Positions 16,141-25,486 of a stretch of DNA of 64,000 nucleotides are shown here, in pieces. Below the pieces are notes generated by a model. It was not told the origin of the DNA. It searched no databases and saw only the letters and a list, made by a program, of their open reading frames with translations. Location: contig NZ_JBBOXF010000001.1 in NCBI RefSeq assembly GCF_038007465.1, positions 1,018,501 to 1,082,500 of the forward strand. The letters are read 5' to 3'. Source of the stretch: Sporosarcina sp. FSL K6-1508 (GTDB lineage: Bacteria; Bacillota; Bacilli; Bacillales_A; Planococcaceae). Numbering within the stretch: position 1 is the stretch's first letter; every line of letters begins with the position of its first letter. Position numbers and translations under genes: made by a program.

Positions 16141-17451
16141 GTGAATATTTTTGCGTGGATCGGAATGTTGGGAATTGTTTTTTTTACACTTTTACCTTTT
16201 GTTAAAAAAAAGAACAGAACAAAAAAGGCAACTCGGGTAGCGATCGGAACAGTAGCAATCATACTGGGAATCATCATTGCGGTGTTAATTTTCGATGTTA
16301 ATTATTTACTTGCAGTGATAGTCGGTTTCGCTTTGATGATTGTATTCGATAAAAAAACCTACATGAAAAAGCGCTTGATTATTTATGGATCAATTATTCT
16401 GATTTTCGGAATCGCCGGCTTCGCCCTATCCAGGGAAAACCCTGAATATGTCCTGAATCATTTGAAAGACAATCCGCAAACGACATCCCTATACCTCGTA
16501 GAAAACGGTGTAGAATTAATCACCTATCAATCGGATGTGGTCCGGCCGCTGGCAAGTACGGTGAAGATGTTGATTGCTGCCGAATATGCTATGCAGATCG
16601 ATGCAGGCCTGCTAAACAAAGATAGCTCTGTACCACTTGCTGATTTAAGCCGGTACTATTTAAAAAATTCGGATGGCGGGGCCCATAAGGAGTGGCTAAA
16701 AAGCATGCACAGCGAAGGCAAAGTTGAAAACAACAATGTGAAGCTACATGATGTGGCAAAAGGGATGGCGACATACAGTTCCAATGCCAACACGGATTAC
16801 CTAATTGACCTGCTCGGAATATCGGCCATCAATAAGCGGGCAAAAGATTTTGGATTAACACAGCATGAGGCCGTCTATCCGATTGTCAGCGCGCTTTTAA
16901 TTCCCGAACATATAAAAAGCGAATCGATGAATGGGAAGCAATTGGTTAAAAAGCTCAAAGCTATGCCAATGGAAGAATATCGTACATTGGCTGAAGAACT
17001 GAGTGAACAAATGCAAGAGGAAACAATCAAAGTTGAAGACCTAACTTTTGATTTATCTATGAAACTACAAAAAGTGTGGTCAGATAAATTAATTGGTGCA
17101 TCCGCTAACGACTATGGGAAGTTACTGGCGATAATCTCGAATGATGAACTTCCGCCTGCAGCATCTGAAATCCTAAGAGATTTACTGGAATGGCCAATGG
17201 AGTTAAATGAGAGAAACCATGAGCGATTTACCCATTTGGGCGCAAAGGGTGGATCGACGGTATTCATAATGAACGACGCAATGTACGCAGAAAGTCATGC
17301 AGGCGATAAAATTGAAATCGTACTCCTGACTGACGACCTAAGCTTCTGGCAAGGAATACAAATTAGAAAAAATCTGAGTTCATTCGAATCGGAAATGCTC
17401 GGAAGTGAAGAATTCAGACTCAAAGTCCAAAAGGAACTCTCTGAAATGTAA
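16141..17451 (+). CDS. Membrane-anchored class A beta-lactamase-like serine hydrolase
   Basis: The 436-residue protein begins with about four membrane helices (residues 1-95), then an extracellular domain of the beta-lactamase/D-Ala-D-Ala-enzyme fold. The active-site motif S-T-V-K is present in LASTVKML, an SxN-like YSSNANTDYL follows, and a KGG in LGAKGGSTV replaces the usual KTG. This looks like the Beta-lactamase2 domain group, whose cellular substrates are mostly unknown; true penicillin resistance is not implied. The start is GTG with AGAAAGGGAG upstream. It stands 65 bases after the HTH/membrane pair and might be read with it. Confidence 0.8.
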   Translation: MNIFAWIGMLGIVFFTLLPFVKKKNRTKKATRVAIGTVAIILGIIIAVLIFDVNYLLAVIVGFALMIVFDKKTYMKKRLIIYGSIILIFGIAGFALSRENPEYVLNHLKDNPQTTSLYLVENGVELITYQSDVVRPLASTVKMLIAAEYAMQIDAGLLNKDSSVPLADLSRYYLKNSDGGAHKEWLKSMHSEGKVENNNVKLHDVAKGMATYSSNANTDYLIDLLGISAINKRAKDFGLTQHEAVYPIVSALLIPEHIKSESMNGKQLVKKLKAMPMEEYRTLAEELSEQMQEETIKVEDLTFDLSMKLQKVWSDKLIGASANDYGKLLAIISNDELPPAASEILRDLLEWPMELNERNHERFTHLGAKGGSTVFIMNDAMYAESHAGDKIEIVLLTDDLSFWQGIQIRKNLSSFESEMLGSEEFRLKVQKELSEM

Positions 17452-17458
17452 CGTATGT

Positions 17459-17498
17459 GAAAAGTCATCGCCGATTGAAAAGTCGGCAATGGCTTTTT
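17459..17498 (+). terminator. Terminator after the beta-lactamase-like gene
   Basis: AAGTCATCGCCGATT and AGTCGGCAATGGCTT pair with a few wobbles around a short loop, followed by a T run. Confidence 0.75.
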
Positions 17499-17680
17499 TA
17501 AGCGTTCATCCTCTTATCTTTATAATGTTTCGGATCGTACTTTCTAAAGGGCTGCTTGACCTTTACTTCTCAACAGTGCATATTAAATAATATACATTAT
17601 GAATTATATTATAAGTATTTTATGAACAATTGTTAAAAATACTTTAATAAGTAATACATAATGGTGAGGAGGGAATTAGA

Positions 17681-18124
17681 ATGGATGCGACTGATAAAAG
17701 AATTATAGAACTACTTATAGATAATGGGCGACTCTCTTACGTGGATATCGGTAAAGAACTTAACCTGTCACGTGTGGCAGTGAGGGAAAGGATTCATAAC
17801 CTTCAAGAGGATGGTATTATCGAGCGTTTTACAGTTGTAGTGAATAGTGAAAAGGTGGGGAAGGGAGTTTCGGCTTTCTTTGAGGTGGATTGTGAACCAT
17901 CGTCTTTAGTAAGTGTAGCAGAGGCGCTCGCTGATATATCCTCTGTTGCCAGCTGTTATCAGATGACTGGTCCCTCAACACTTCATATGCATGTGTTGGT
18001 CGATGATTTTACCGACTTGGAAAAGTTTATCAATGAAGAATTATATGCCCTTGATGGGATAACGAGAGTGGAGAGCCATATATTACTTCGGCGCTTTAAG
18101 AGTCGAACCGGTTTGAAATTATGA
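17681..18124 (+). CDS. ywrC: Lrp/AsnC-family regulator (YwrC-like)
   Basis: The 147-residue regulator has an N-terminal winged helix (DKRIIELLIDNGRLSYVDIG, then NLSRVAVRERIHNLQEDGII) and a C-terminal RAM ligand-binding domain from about residue 65. It carries its own terminator and stands upstream of a peptide transporter followed by ywrD- and ywrBA-like genes. In B. subtilis ywrC is the Lrp-type gene next to ywrD and ywrBA, so the symbol is given by gene order plus family. It probably controls the transporter operon; a perfect inverted repeat at 18379-18416 is a candidate target. Confidence 0.8.
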   Translation: MDATDKRIIELLIDNGRLSYVDIGKELNLSRVAVRERIHNLQEDGIIERFTVVVNSEKVGKGVSAFFEVDCEPSSLVSVAEALADISSVASCYQMTGPSTLHMHVLVDDFTDLEKFINEELYALDGITRVESHILLRRFKSRTGLKL

Positions 18125-18139
18125 ATAACTAAGTCTGAA

Positions 18140-18165
18140 AACCTGTCTGCGGATGGGTTTTTTTA
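18140..18165 (+). terminator. Terminator after the Lrp-type gene
   Basis: AACCTGTC and GATGGGTT form an eight-pair stem with two wobbles, followed by seven Ts. Confidence 0.75.
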
Positions 18166-18378
18166 TTTTGAGATACGAAATGTTTGTAAGCGTTGTCATT
18201 TTTATAATTCTGATTTAGTACAAGTAGTAAGGAGAAGGCTCAATGCACTTGCTATTTGGTAAGAAATGATAAGGAAGTAGTTCAAATGTAAATAATATTC
18301 TAGTTATATTAATTATCTGAAATATAGTATTGCATTACCTGAATATTTGTTTTATACTCATATCTAACTTGATAGCAA

Positions 18379-18416
18379 CACATGTTAAGCAAAAATGTAA
18401 ATTTGGTTAACATGTG
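18379..18416 (+). promoter_or_regulatory. Perfect 10-bp inverted repeat before the peptide-transporter operon
   Basis: CACATGTTAA at 18379-18388 and TTAACATGTG at 18407-18416 are perfect inverted copies with an 18-base spacer, ending 19 bases before the permease start. It may be a regulator binding site, with the adjacent Lrp-type protein as the first suspect, or an RNA hairpin in the leader. The remaining AT-rich gap from 18166 shows no gene. Confidence 0.6.
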
Positions 18417-18435
18417 ATTAGAAGTGGGGGATTTG

Positions 18436-19377
18436 ATGATTGCATTAATTGTACGTAGAGCTTTCGAGCTTATATTCCTTCTATTTGGAATTTCGTTTCT
18501 CGTTTTTTCTTCAATGCATATAGCGCCAGGTGATCCGGCATCGATGATTGGAGGACCAACCGCGACTGAATCTGATTTGGCTGCAATAAGAACGAATTTA
18601 GGTCTTGATGATCCATTTCTAGTGCAGTACGGCCGATATGTAAAGGATGCAGTACAGGGTGATTTTGGCTATTCATACCAAACAAAGCAACCGGTATCAG
18701 AAGCCATTACGGTACGATTTCCGAATACACTTAAATTAGCTGTTGCCAGTATGATAATCGCTGTTATTATCGGTATCTCCGCGGGGCTTATTTCAGCCCT
18801 GCGGCATAATTCTTGGCTCGACGTGTCTTCGACCACTTTCGCCCTCGCTGGAATATCCATTCCGAATTTCTGGCTGGGCGCATTGCTTATTCTAGTATTT
18901 GCAGTAAACCTGCAAGTATTACCGGTAGGTGGTCTGTCGAGTCCCTTCTATACATGGCAAGGCATAAAAGAACTCATTTTACCTGCTATAACACTTGGGA
19001 CAGGTTCTGCAGCTATGATCGCCCGAATGACACGTTCATCAATGCTTGAAGTCATACGTGCAGACTATGTCAGGACTGCAAGAGCAAAAGGTGTGAAGGA
19101 ACGTAATGTCATCTGGATTCACACATTGAAAAACGCAATGATCCCAGTCATAACGGTTATCGGGCTGAATTTTGGTTTTTTGCTAGGTGGAACAATTATT
19201 ACAGAGAAGGTCTTTGCAATTAACGGTATTGGACGTCTTATGATTGATGCTATAGCGTCAAGAGACTTTCCTATGGTTCAAGGGTCAGTATTACTCGTCG
19301 CAACATTGTTTGTTGTTGTGAACTTGATTGTCGATATTGTTTATACATTCATCGATCCGCGAATCAAATACGATTGA
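18436..19377 (+). CDS. Peptide ABC transporter permease (DppB/OppB type)
   Basis: The 313-residue permease of the binding-protein-dependent type has about six membrane helices. It shows the N-terminal DppB pattern (LIFLLFGISFLVFSSMHIAPGDP) and the cytoplasmic EAA loop, RTARAKGVKERNVIWIHTLKNAM, that contacts the ATPases. ATG 18436 follows AAGTGGGGGA; the GTG at 18424 would overlap that site. It is the first of five genes encoding a complete Dpp/Opp/glutathione-type importer followed by a gamma-glutamyltransferase, which points to gamma-glutamyl peptides as possible cargo. Confidence 0.92.
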   Translation: MIALIVRRAFELIFLLFGISFLVFSSMHIAPGDPASMIGGPTATESDLAAIRTNLGLDDPFLVQYGRYVKDAVQGDFGYSYQTKQPVSEAITVRFPNTLKLAVASMIIAVIIGISAGLISALRHNSWLDVSSTTFALAGISIPNFWLGALLILVFAVNLQVLPVGGLSSPFYTWQGIKELILPAITLGTGSAAMIARMTRSSMLEVIRADYVRTARAKGVKERNVIWIHTLKNAMIPVITVIGLNFGFLLGGTIITEKVFAINGIGRLMIDAIASRDFPMVQGSVLLVATLFVVVNLIVDIVYTFIDPRIKYD

Positions 19378-19393
19378 AAGGAGGAAAAATAAT

Positions 19394-20290
19394 ATGGAGC
19401 AATCTGTTAGCGGATTGAAGTTAAATAAGAAGACAAAATACAAGAAAGAAAAAATTTATATTGCCACGTTAAAAAAGATATTGAAAAATAAATTGGCGGT
19501 TGCAGGTTGTATTATCATTTTAGCTCAGGTTTTGATGGCTATATTTGCACCGTTTATTGTAATTCACGATCCGGTTAAGCAAAATCTGCCGGCCAGTGAA
19601 CTTCCCATGTTCAGCGAAGGTCATTGGCTGGGGACGGACAATTATGGAAGAGATGTATGGAGCCGTATTGTTTATGGGGCACGCGTTTCGTTAGTAGTTG
19701 GAATTGCTGCGGTGACTCTTGGGTTAATTGGCGGAGTAACGCTAGGTTTGTTAGGTGGATATTATCGCAAACTTGACGGTGTTATTATGCGAATTGTGGA
19801 CTTGCTGTTTTCTTTTCCAGGCATCTTACTTGCGATGCTTATCATTGCCGTTCTTGGTACAAGTCTTGTAAACGTTGCAATCGCTATTAGTATCTGGTCT
19901 ATTCCAACATGCGCCCGTATTGTGAGGGGATCTGTTTTATCGATTAAAGAAAAGGAATATATCATGGCGATGAAATCGATGGGCGCTTCTGATATCAGGA
20001 TAATGGTAAAGCATATATTGCCTAATGCGTTTGCTCCGATAATCGTGTTTGCCACCATGAGAATGGCTACGGCAATTTTATCAACAGCTTCGCTTAGCTA
20101 TTTGGGGCTGGGCGCTCAACCCCCTACACCGGAATGGGGAGCAATGATTTCACAAGGACAAAGTTTTATGTGGACGTCTCCACACCTTACAATTATCCCC
20201 GGTATTGCAATCATGTTAACTGTCTTTGCTTTTAACGTAGTTGGCGATGGTCTTCGAGATGCTTTAGACCCAAATATGGATATCCAATAA
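19394..20290 (+). CDS. Peptide ABC transporter permease (DppC/OppC type)
   Basis: The 298-residue second permease of the importer begins with a basic cytoplasmic stretch, then a first helix (LAVAGCIIILAQVLMAIFAPF). Then come HWLGTDNYGRDVWSRIVYGAR, a hallmark of the DppC group, and the EAA loop containing IMAMKSMGASDIRIMVKHIL. ATG 19394 is placed after a perfect AAAGGAGG; earlier in-frame starts lie inside the DppB gene. The two genes are 16 bases apart and form the heterodimeric channel. Confidence 0.92.
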   Translation: MEQSVSGLKLNKKTKYKKEKIYIATLKKILKNKLAVAGCIIILAQVLMAIFAPFIVIHDPVKQNLPASELPMFSEGHWLGTDNYGRDVWSRIVYGARVSLVVGIAAVTLGLIGGVTLGLLGGYYRKLDGVIMRIVDLLFSFPGILLAMLIIAVLGTSLVNVAIAISIWSIPTCARIVRGSVLSIKEKEYIMAMKSMGASDIRIMVKHILPNAFAPIIVFATMRMATAILSTASLSYLGLGAQPPTPEWGAMISQGQSFMWTSPHLTIIPGIAIMLTVFAFNVVGDGLRDALDPNMDIQ

Positions 20291-20309
20291 AAATTCAGGG
20301 GGAAAGAAA

Positions 20310-21845
20310 ATGAAGAAGAAATTACTAGTTATAATTATTGCCAGTTTTTTGTTACTACTGGCAGCATGTTCTGATGGAGAAACTTCGGGAAAAGGAAATA
20401 GTAATAAGGGAAGCGAGAAATCTATCGTTTTCGCAACGACTAGTGATGTCGTCGGCCTATCCCCGATTTTAATGAATGACTCCGTATCTGCTAATGCTAC
20501 TGAACATCTATACGAACAACTATTTAAGCTAAATGGGGATACGATGGAAATTGAACCGTTACTAGCAGAATCCTATGAGAACCCCGATGAGCTCACTTGG
20601 ACTATTAAACTTAAAGAAGATATTACATTTCATGATGGAACACCGTTTAATGCGGAAGCTGTAAAATATACATTTGAAAAACTGCGCGACCCCGCAACGG
20701 CGGCCCCGCGTGCTTCACTTATGGAACCAATCGACACAATTACTGTTATTGATGAACATACGGTTGAAATCAAAACACTTTACCCGTATGGACCATTTCT
20801 TTCAACGTTATCGCATACTAACGCGGCTATTGTAAGCCCTACAGCTGATCAGAAACAGGATTTAATGAAAGATCCAGTAGGGACAGGCCCATATAAATTC
20901 GTAAGTTGGACGTCTGGAGATCAGGTTGTAATGGAGGCAAACGAAGACTACTGGGGTGGGAAACCAGAAATGGATAAATTTACAATAAAGGTTGTACCTG
21001 AAATTTCTACAGCTATTTCCATGCTTCAAGCAGGGGAAGTTCAGTTCATCGATAATCTTCCAACAGAGCAAATTGAGCGTCTGGAAGGGATGAAAAATAT
21101 TAATATCGAGAAAAAAGAAGGAACGACAATTTACTATCTTACATTTAACCATGCAAAGGACCGTAACCAAGATCCTGAGTTCAGAAAAGCTGTAGCCAGC
21201 GCAATTGACCGTGATGCATTCATTTCAAAATTGAATGGACTGGGTGTTCGCAGTGATAGCATTCTTGGACCAAAAGTTTTTGGCTATAATGAATCGAATG
21301 ACAAGGCGGGGACTCCGTATGACGTAGAGGCGGCCAAAGCACTTGTTGAAAAAAATGGATATGGCAATGAACCAATCAAGTTACTGACGGCGAATCGTTC
21401 TAATTTCATTCTTATGGCTGAAATCGTGCAAGCTCAATTGACGGATGCAGGTTTCAAAGTTCAAATCGAATCGATGGAGTGGGCCACTTTCCTAGATGCA
21501 GCAAGAGCGGGAGAATATGATCTTACGTTTCTAAGTTGGGCGAACGTAACGGCTGATGGATCTGAAATGTTCTATCCGAACTTCCATAGTGATAACGTCG
21601 GTTCTTCCAACCGCGCTCATTACAGTAACGCTGAATTTGATAAGCTTGTAGATGCTTCAAGAAGCACAATTGATCAGGACGAGCGTAAAAAGTATTTGGA
21701 GCAAGCAAATAAACTAATGCTCGATGAAGACGTGGCCGTCGTTATGAACCACGGTTTTGTAACAGCTGCATTAAACAAAGATTATTCTGGTCTGCAACTT
21801 GATCCGAATGGAAAATGGTATATCACTAACGTTACAAGAAAGTAG
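20310..21845 (+). CDS. Peptide ABC transporter substrate-binding lipoprotein (family 5)
   Basis: The 511-residue extracellular binding protein has a lipoprotein signal peptide with lipobox LLAAC, followed by a Ser/Gly/Lys-rich linker. The mature part shows the family 5 layout: ATEHLYEQLFKLNGD, LAESYENPDELTWTIKLKED, FHDGTPFNAEAVKYTFEKL and DPVGTGPYKFVSW. The cysteine would be lipid-modified and hold it on the outer face of the membrane beside the permeases. Specificity cannot be read, but the neighbouring gamma-glutamyltransferase suggests glutathione or gamma-glutamyl peptides. Confidence 0.93.
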   Translation: MKKKLLVIIIASFLLLLAACSDGETSGKGNSNKGSEKSIVFATTSDVVGLSPILMNDSVSANATEHLYEQLFKLNGDTMEIEPLLAESYENPDELTWTIKLKEDITFHDGTPFNAEAVKYTFEKLRDPATAAPRASLMEPIDTITVIDEHTVEIKTLYPYGPFLSTLSHTNAAIVSPTADQKQDLMKDPVGTGPYKFVSWTSGDQVVMEANEDYWGGKPEMDKFTIKVVPEISTAISMLQAGEVQFIDNLPTEQIERLEGMKNINIEKKEGTTIYYLTFNHAKDRNQDPEFRKAVASAIDRDAFISKLNGLGVRSDSILGPKVFGYNESNDKAGTPYDVEAAKALVEKNGYGNEPIKLLTANRSNFILMAEIVQAQLTDAGFKVQIESMEWATFLDAARAGEYDLTFLSWANVTADGSEMFYPNFHSDNVGSSNRAHYSNAEFDKLVDASRSTIDQDERKKYLEQANKLMLDEDVAVVMNHGFVTAALNKDYSGLQLDPNGKWYITNVTRK

Positions 21846-21853
21846 GAGAAGTC

Positions 21854-22924
21854 ATGAAGGAGACATTGCTTGAAGTGAAAAATCTAGTCACTGTTTTCCG
21901 GACGAAGGAAGGAACACTTCCTGCTGTCCGGGACGTCTCCTTTTCAATTAATAAAGGAGAGACATTGTGCATTGTGGGAGAATCTGGATGTGGGAAAAGT
22001 ATTACTTCTCTTTCTGTAATGGGACTCTTACCCTCTAACGGTGACATATCATCAGGAGAAATTCTATTGGGCGGCAAACCGATTCATAATCTGCAACCTG
22101 AAGAAATTAGGAAAATACGCGGTAATCAGATGTCGATGATTTTTCAAGAACCGATGACTGCTCTTAATCCAGTGCTTACAATTGGTTTCCAACTGACTGA
22201 GCCGTTAATGTTGCACCATAAGTTGACGAAAAAGCAAGCCTATGAGCAAGGTGTAAAATTACTGGAGCAGGTAGGCATGCCATATCCTGAGAAACGGATT
22301 AGACAATATCCTCATGAGTTGAGTGGAGGAATGCGACAACGTGTTATGATTGCCATCGCACTTTCATGCAACCCTCAATTACTTATTGCGGATGAGCCGA
22401 CAACTGCACTGGACGTAACGATTCAAGCTCAAATACTTGATCTTATCAAAGAACTAAAAGAAAAACTTGATATGGGAATCATGATGATTACGCATGACAT
22501 GGGGGTTGTAGCAGAAGTAGCTGAAAGGGTTATGGTCATGTATGCCGGCCAAAAAGTAGAGGAAGCACCTGTAGGAGAAATTTTTGACAATCCGAAACAT
22601 CCATATACAATTGGTCTTCTCAATTCGGTTCCAGATATCGACAATCCAGAATTTGAACTCGAAGCTATTCCGGGTTCTCTACCTAGTCTGAGCGAAGAGA
22701 TTTCAGGTTGTCGTTTTCATCCACGGTGTAAATTTGCTATGGATAAATGCCGGATAGATTCACCGCCCGAATTTAAAGTTTCGAATGGACATACAGTAAG
22801 CTGCTGGTTACAAGAGGAGGTTGAATTACATGGTGGTGATAACGAAAAACAAGGAAAAGGAATCGATAGTGAAGGAAAAGGTACTATTGGAGTTGCAGGG
22901 AGTGAAAAAGTACTTTCCCATTAA
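21854..22924 (+). CDS. Peptide ABC transporter ATP-binding protein (DppD/OppD type)
   Basis: The 356-residue ATPase has Walker A GESGCGKSI, the signature LSGGMRQRVMIAIAL, Walker B LLIADEPTTALD and the H-loop MITHDMGVVAE. The C-terminal oligopeptide-family tail with clustered cysteines (GCRFHPRCKFAMDKC) may hold an iron-sulphur cluster. An unusually long tail beyond this domain (about 30 residues rich in Gly, Lys and Glu) is written in the same DNA as the start of the next ATPase, an overlap of 95 bases. Confidence 0.92.
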   Translation: MKETLLEVKNLVTVFRTKEGTLPAVRDVSFSINKGETLCIVGESGCGKSITSLSVMGLLPSNGDISSGEILLGGKPIHNLQPEEIRKIRGNQMSMIFQEPMTALNPVLTIGFQLTEPLMLHHKLTKKQAYEQGVKLLEQVGMPYPEKRIRQYPHELSGGMRQRVMIAIALSCNPQLLIADEPTTALDVTIQAQILDLIKELKEKLDMGIMMITHDMGVVAEVAERVMVMYAGQKVEEAPVGEIFDNPKHPYTIGLLNSVPDIDNPEFELEAIPGSLPSLSEEISGCRFHPRCKFAMDKCRIDSPPEFKVSNGHTVSCWLQEEVELHGGDNEKQGKGIDSEGKGTIGVAGSEKVLSH

Positions 22925-23849
22925 AGGCGGAGTATTAAAACGTGTGCAAGGAAACGTAAAAGCGGTTGAAGATGTTTCACTTCAACTATACGAAGGTGAG
23001 AGTCTCGGAGTAGTAGGAGAGTCGGGTTGCGGAAAATCAACTTTGGGTCGGGCTGTATTAGGTTTAGAAAATCTTACTGAAGGTAAAGTTTTTTTTCGTG
23101 GCAATGAAATACAAGATTTAAAAAGACGAGAGAGACTTAAATTTGTTAAAGAGATGCAGATGATTTTTCAGGATCCCTATGCTTCTCTAAATCCAAGACA
23201 ACGTATCGGAAATGCTTTGGAAGAAGTGTTTACAATGCATACCGACTTATCTTCTCAAGAAAAAAGAAAGACAGTAATACAACTGCTTGAAGAAGTAGGG
23301 TTAAAGGAAGAGCATTTTGATCGCTATCCTCATGAATTTAGTGGTGGCCAGCGCCAGCGGATTGGAATTGCTCGCGCAATTGCGCTTAATCCATCTTTTA
23401 TAATATGCGATGAGGCTGTTTCCGCGTTAGACGTGTCTGTACAGGCACAGGTACTAAAGTTATTAAAAGTGTTACAAGAAAAATATAACTTATCTTATAT
23501 GTTTATTTCCCATGACTTAGGGGTGGTGAGGTACTTTTGTGATCGGGTACTCGTCATGTATTTAGGTACAACTGTGGAATTAGCCTCTGTAAAGTCGCTA
23601 TTTGATAATCCGATTCATCCATACACGCAGGCCCTTCTTTCCGCTATTCCCAGACCTTCAGTTCATACTGCAAAAAATAGAGTAAGACTAAAAGGGGATT
23701 TACCAAATCCGGCAAATCCGCCAACAGGATGTCCGTTTCATACGCGATGCCCAGTTGCTCAAAGTATTTGCAGTGAAAAGAAACCAATTTGGGAAGAAGT
23801 TGAACCGCAACATTTCGCAGCCTGCCATTTCGCAGGTATAAAAATATAA
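22830..23849 (+). CDS. Peptide ABC transporter ATP-binding protein (DppF/OppF type)
   Basis: The 339-residue partner ATPase has Walker A GESGCGKSTLGRAVLG, signature FSGGQRQRIGIARAIAL, Walker B FIICDEAVSALD and H-loop FISHDLGVVRY, plus the GCPFHTRCP cysteine tail. ATG 22830 lies nine bases after AGAGGAGG. This places its first 32 codons inside the end of the preceding ATPase gene in another frame. A later start is possible, because the conserved domain begins only around KVLLELQGVKKYFPI. Confidence 0.9.
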   Translation: MVVITKNKEKESIVKEKVLLELQGVKKYFPIKGGVLKRVQGNVKAVEDVSLQLYEGESLGVVGESGCGKSTLGRAVLGLENLTEGKVFFRGNEIQDLKRRERLKFVKEMQMIFQDPYASLNPRQRIGNALEEVFTMHTDLSSQEKRKTVIQLLEEVGLKEEHFDRYPHEFSGGQRQRIGIARAIALNPSFIICDEAVSALDVSVQAQVLKLLKVLQEKYNLSYMFISHDLGVVRYFCDRVLVMYLGTTVELASVKSLFDNPIHPYTQALLSAIPRPSVHTAKNRVRLKGDLPNPANPPTGCPFHTRCPVAQSICSEKKPIWEEVEPQHFAACHFAGIKI

Positions 23850-23881
23850 TTGAAAATAGTATAGTTCCGAGGAGGATTTTC

Positions 23882-25486
23882 ATGGATTACTTGTATCATC
23901 CGTATCAATCTAAACGTCACACGGTCTTTGCTCGAAAAGGCATGGTCGCCACATCACAACCCCTTGCCGCAAGTGCAGGCTTAGAAATTATGCAAAAGGG
24001 AGGAAATGCAATTGATGCTGCTATTGCTACAGCGGCGGCACTTACAGTGGTTGAGCCGACTTCCAATGGTATTGGAGGCGATGCATTTGCGCTTGTCTGG
24101 GTTAAAGATAAGTTGTATGGGCTAAATGCATCTGGACCAGCACCTGCAACATTAACGCCGGAAGCTGTACAGGCACTCGGTCACAACAAGATGCCAGCCT
24201 ATGGAATGGTCCCTATTACAGTGCCAGGTACGCCTGCCGCTTGGGCAGAGCTTTCACGCAAGTTCGGAAAGCTATCTTTGAAGGAAGTGCTTGCACCTGC
24301 AATTCGTTATGCGGAAGAAGGTTTCCCCCTTACACCTATTCTCGGTAAGTATTGGGGAATAGCATATAAAAAATTTAAAGAACTTTGCGACGGTGAAGAA
24401 TTCAATGCGTGGTTTGAAACATTTGCGCCTAACGGTCGTGCGCCGATAACAGGTGAAATGTGGTCATCGCCAGGTCATGCAAAAACACTCCGGACCATTG
24501 CAGAAACAGATGCGCGTGATTTTTATGAAGGTGAAATTGCCGATGAAATTGATGCTTATATGAGAAAGCATGGAGGTTTTTTATCGAAAGAAGACCTTTC
24601 TACATATAAACCGGAATGGGTCGAACCAATTTCCGTGAACTACAAAGGCTATGACGTGTGGGAGATTCCACCGAACGGTCATGGAATGGTCGCACTCATG
24701 GCGTTGAATATTTATAAGAAACTAGACAAACCTGAGTGGCTGTCGGTTCAAACGATTCATGAACAAATTGAAAGTATGAAGTTAGCGTTTATAGATGGGA
24801 AAGCATACATAACAGAAGAGGCCGAGATGCCGGTTGAAACGGCCCATTTGTTGTCTGATGAGTATGCGGAAAAACGGGTAAAGCTTATTCATGATGAAGC
24901 GATGGATCCGCAACCGTACGAATTGCCAAAGGGTGGTACAGTGTATCTTGCGACCGCAGATGAAGAAGGAAACATGGTATCTTTCATCCAATCCAACTAT
25001 ATGGGATTTGGTTCAGGTATCGTTGTTCCCGGCACCGGTATTGCACTTCAAAACCGTGGTCATGACTTTTCTCTTGATAAAAATCATCCGAATGTACTGA
25101 AACCAGGTAAACGGTCATATAACACAATCATTCCTGGTTTTCTGACGAAAGATGGCGAAGCGGTCGGACCATTTGGAGTAATGGGTGGCTATATGCAACC
25201 CCAAGGACATTTCCAAGTAGTGTTAAACACGGTAGATTTCCTGCTGAACCCACAAGCAGCGCTTGATGTGCCTAGATGGCAATGGACAGAAGCTAGAAAA
25301 GTTTTAGTTGAGCCAGAGTTCCCGAATTATCTTGTTCAGTCGCTCATCAGAAAAGGGCATGAAGTAACGGTTTCTCCAGATGGCGGTGGTTTTGGACGAG
25401 GGCAGATTATATGGCGAAATCCAGAGACGGGTGTACTTCAGGGCGGAACTGAATCCCGTACAGACGGGTCCCTTGCAGCTTGGTGA
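23882..25486 (+). CDS. ywrD: Gamma-glutamyltransferase family protein (YwrD-like)
   Basis: The 534-residue Ntn-hydrolase homologue shows GGNAIDAAIATAAALTVVEP and SNGIGGDAFALVW early. The maturation site is around the catalytic threonine in KGGTVYLATADEEGNMV, followed by QSNYMGFGSGIVVPGTG. The usual T-T-H is spelled T-V-Y, as in YwrD-type proteins, so activity may differ from classic GGT. There is no signal peptide, so it should act in the cytoplasm. It sits directly after a peptide importer and before a chromate-type transporter pair, suggesting breakdown of imported gamma-glutamyl compounds. Ribosome site GAGGATTTTC precedes ATG 23882. Confidence 0.87.
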   Translation: MDYLYHPYQSKRHTVFARKGMVATSQPLAASAGLEIMQKGGNAIDAAIATAAALTVVEPTSNGIGGDAFALVWVKDKLYGLNASGPAPATLTPEAVQALGHNKMPAYGMVPITVPGTPAAWAELSRKFGKLSLKEVLAPAIRYAEEGFPLTPILGKYWGIAYKKFKELCDGEEFNAWFETFAPNGRAPITGEMWSSPGHAKTLRTIAETDARDFYEGEIADEIDAYMRKHGGFLSKEDLSTYKPEWVEPISVNYKGYDVWEIPPNGHGMVALMALNIYKKLDKPEWLSVQTIHEQIESMKLAFIDGKAYITEEAEMPVETAHLLSDEYAEKRVKLIHDEAMDPQPYELPKGGTVYLATADEEGNMVSFIQSNYMGFGSGIVVPGTGIALQNRGHDFSLDKNHPNVLKPGKRSYNTIIPGFLTKDGEAVGPFGVMGGYMQPQGHFQVVLNTVDFLLNPQAALDVPRWQWTEARKVLVEPEFPNYLVQSLIRKGHEVTVSPDGGGFGRGQIIWRNPETGVLQGGTESRTDGSLAAW

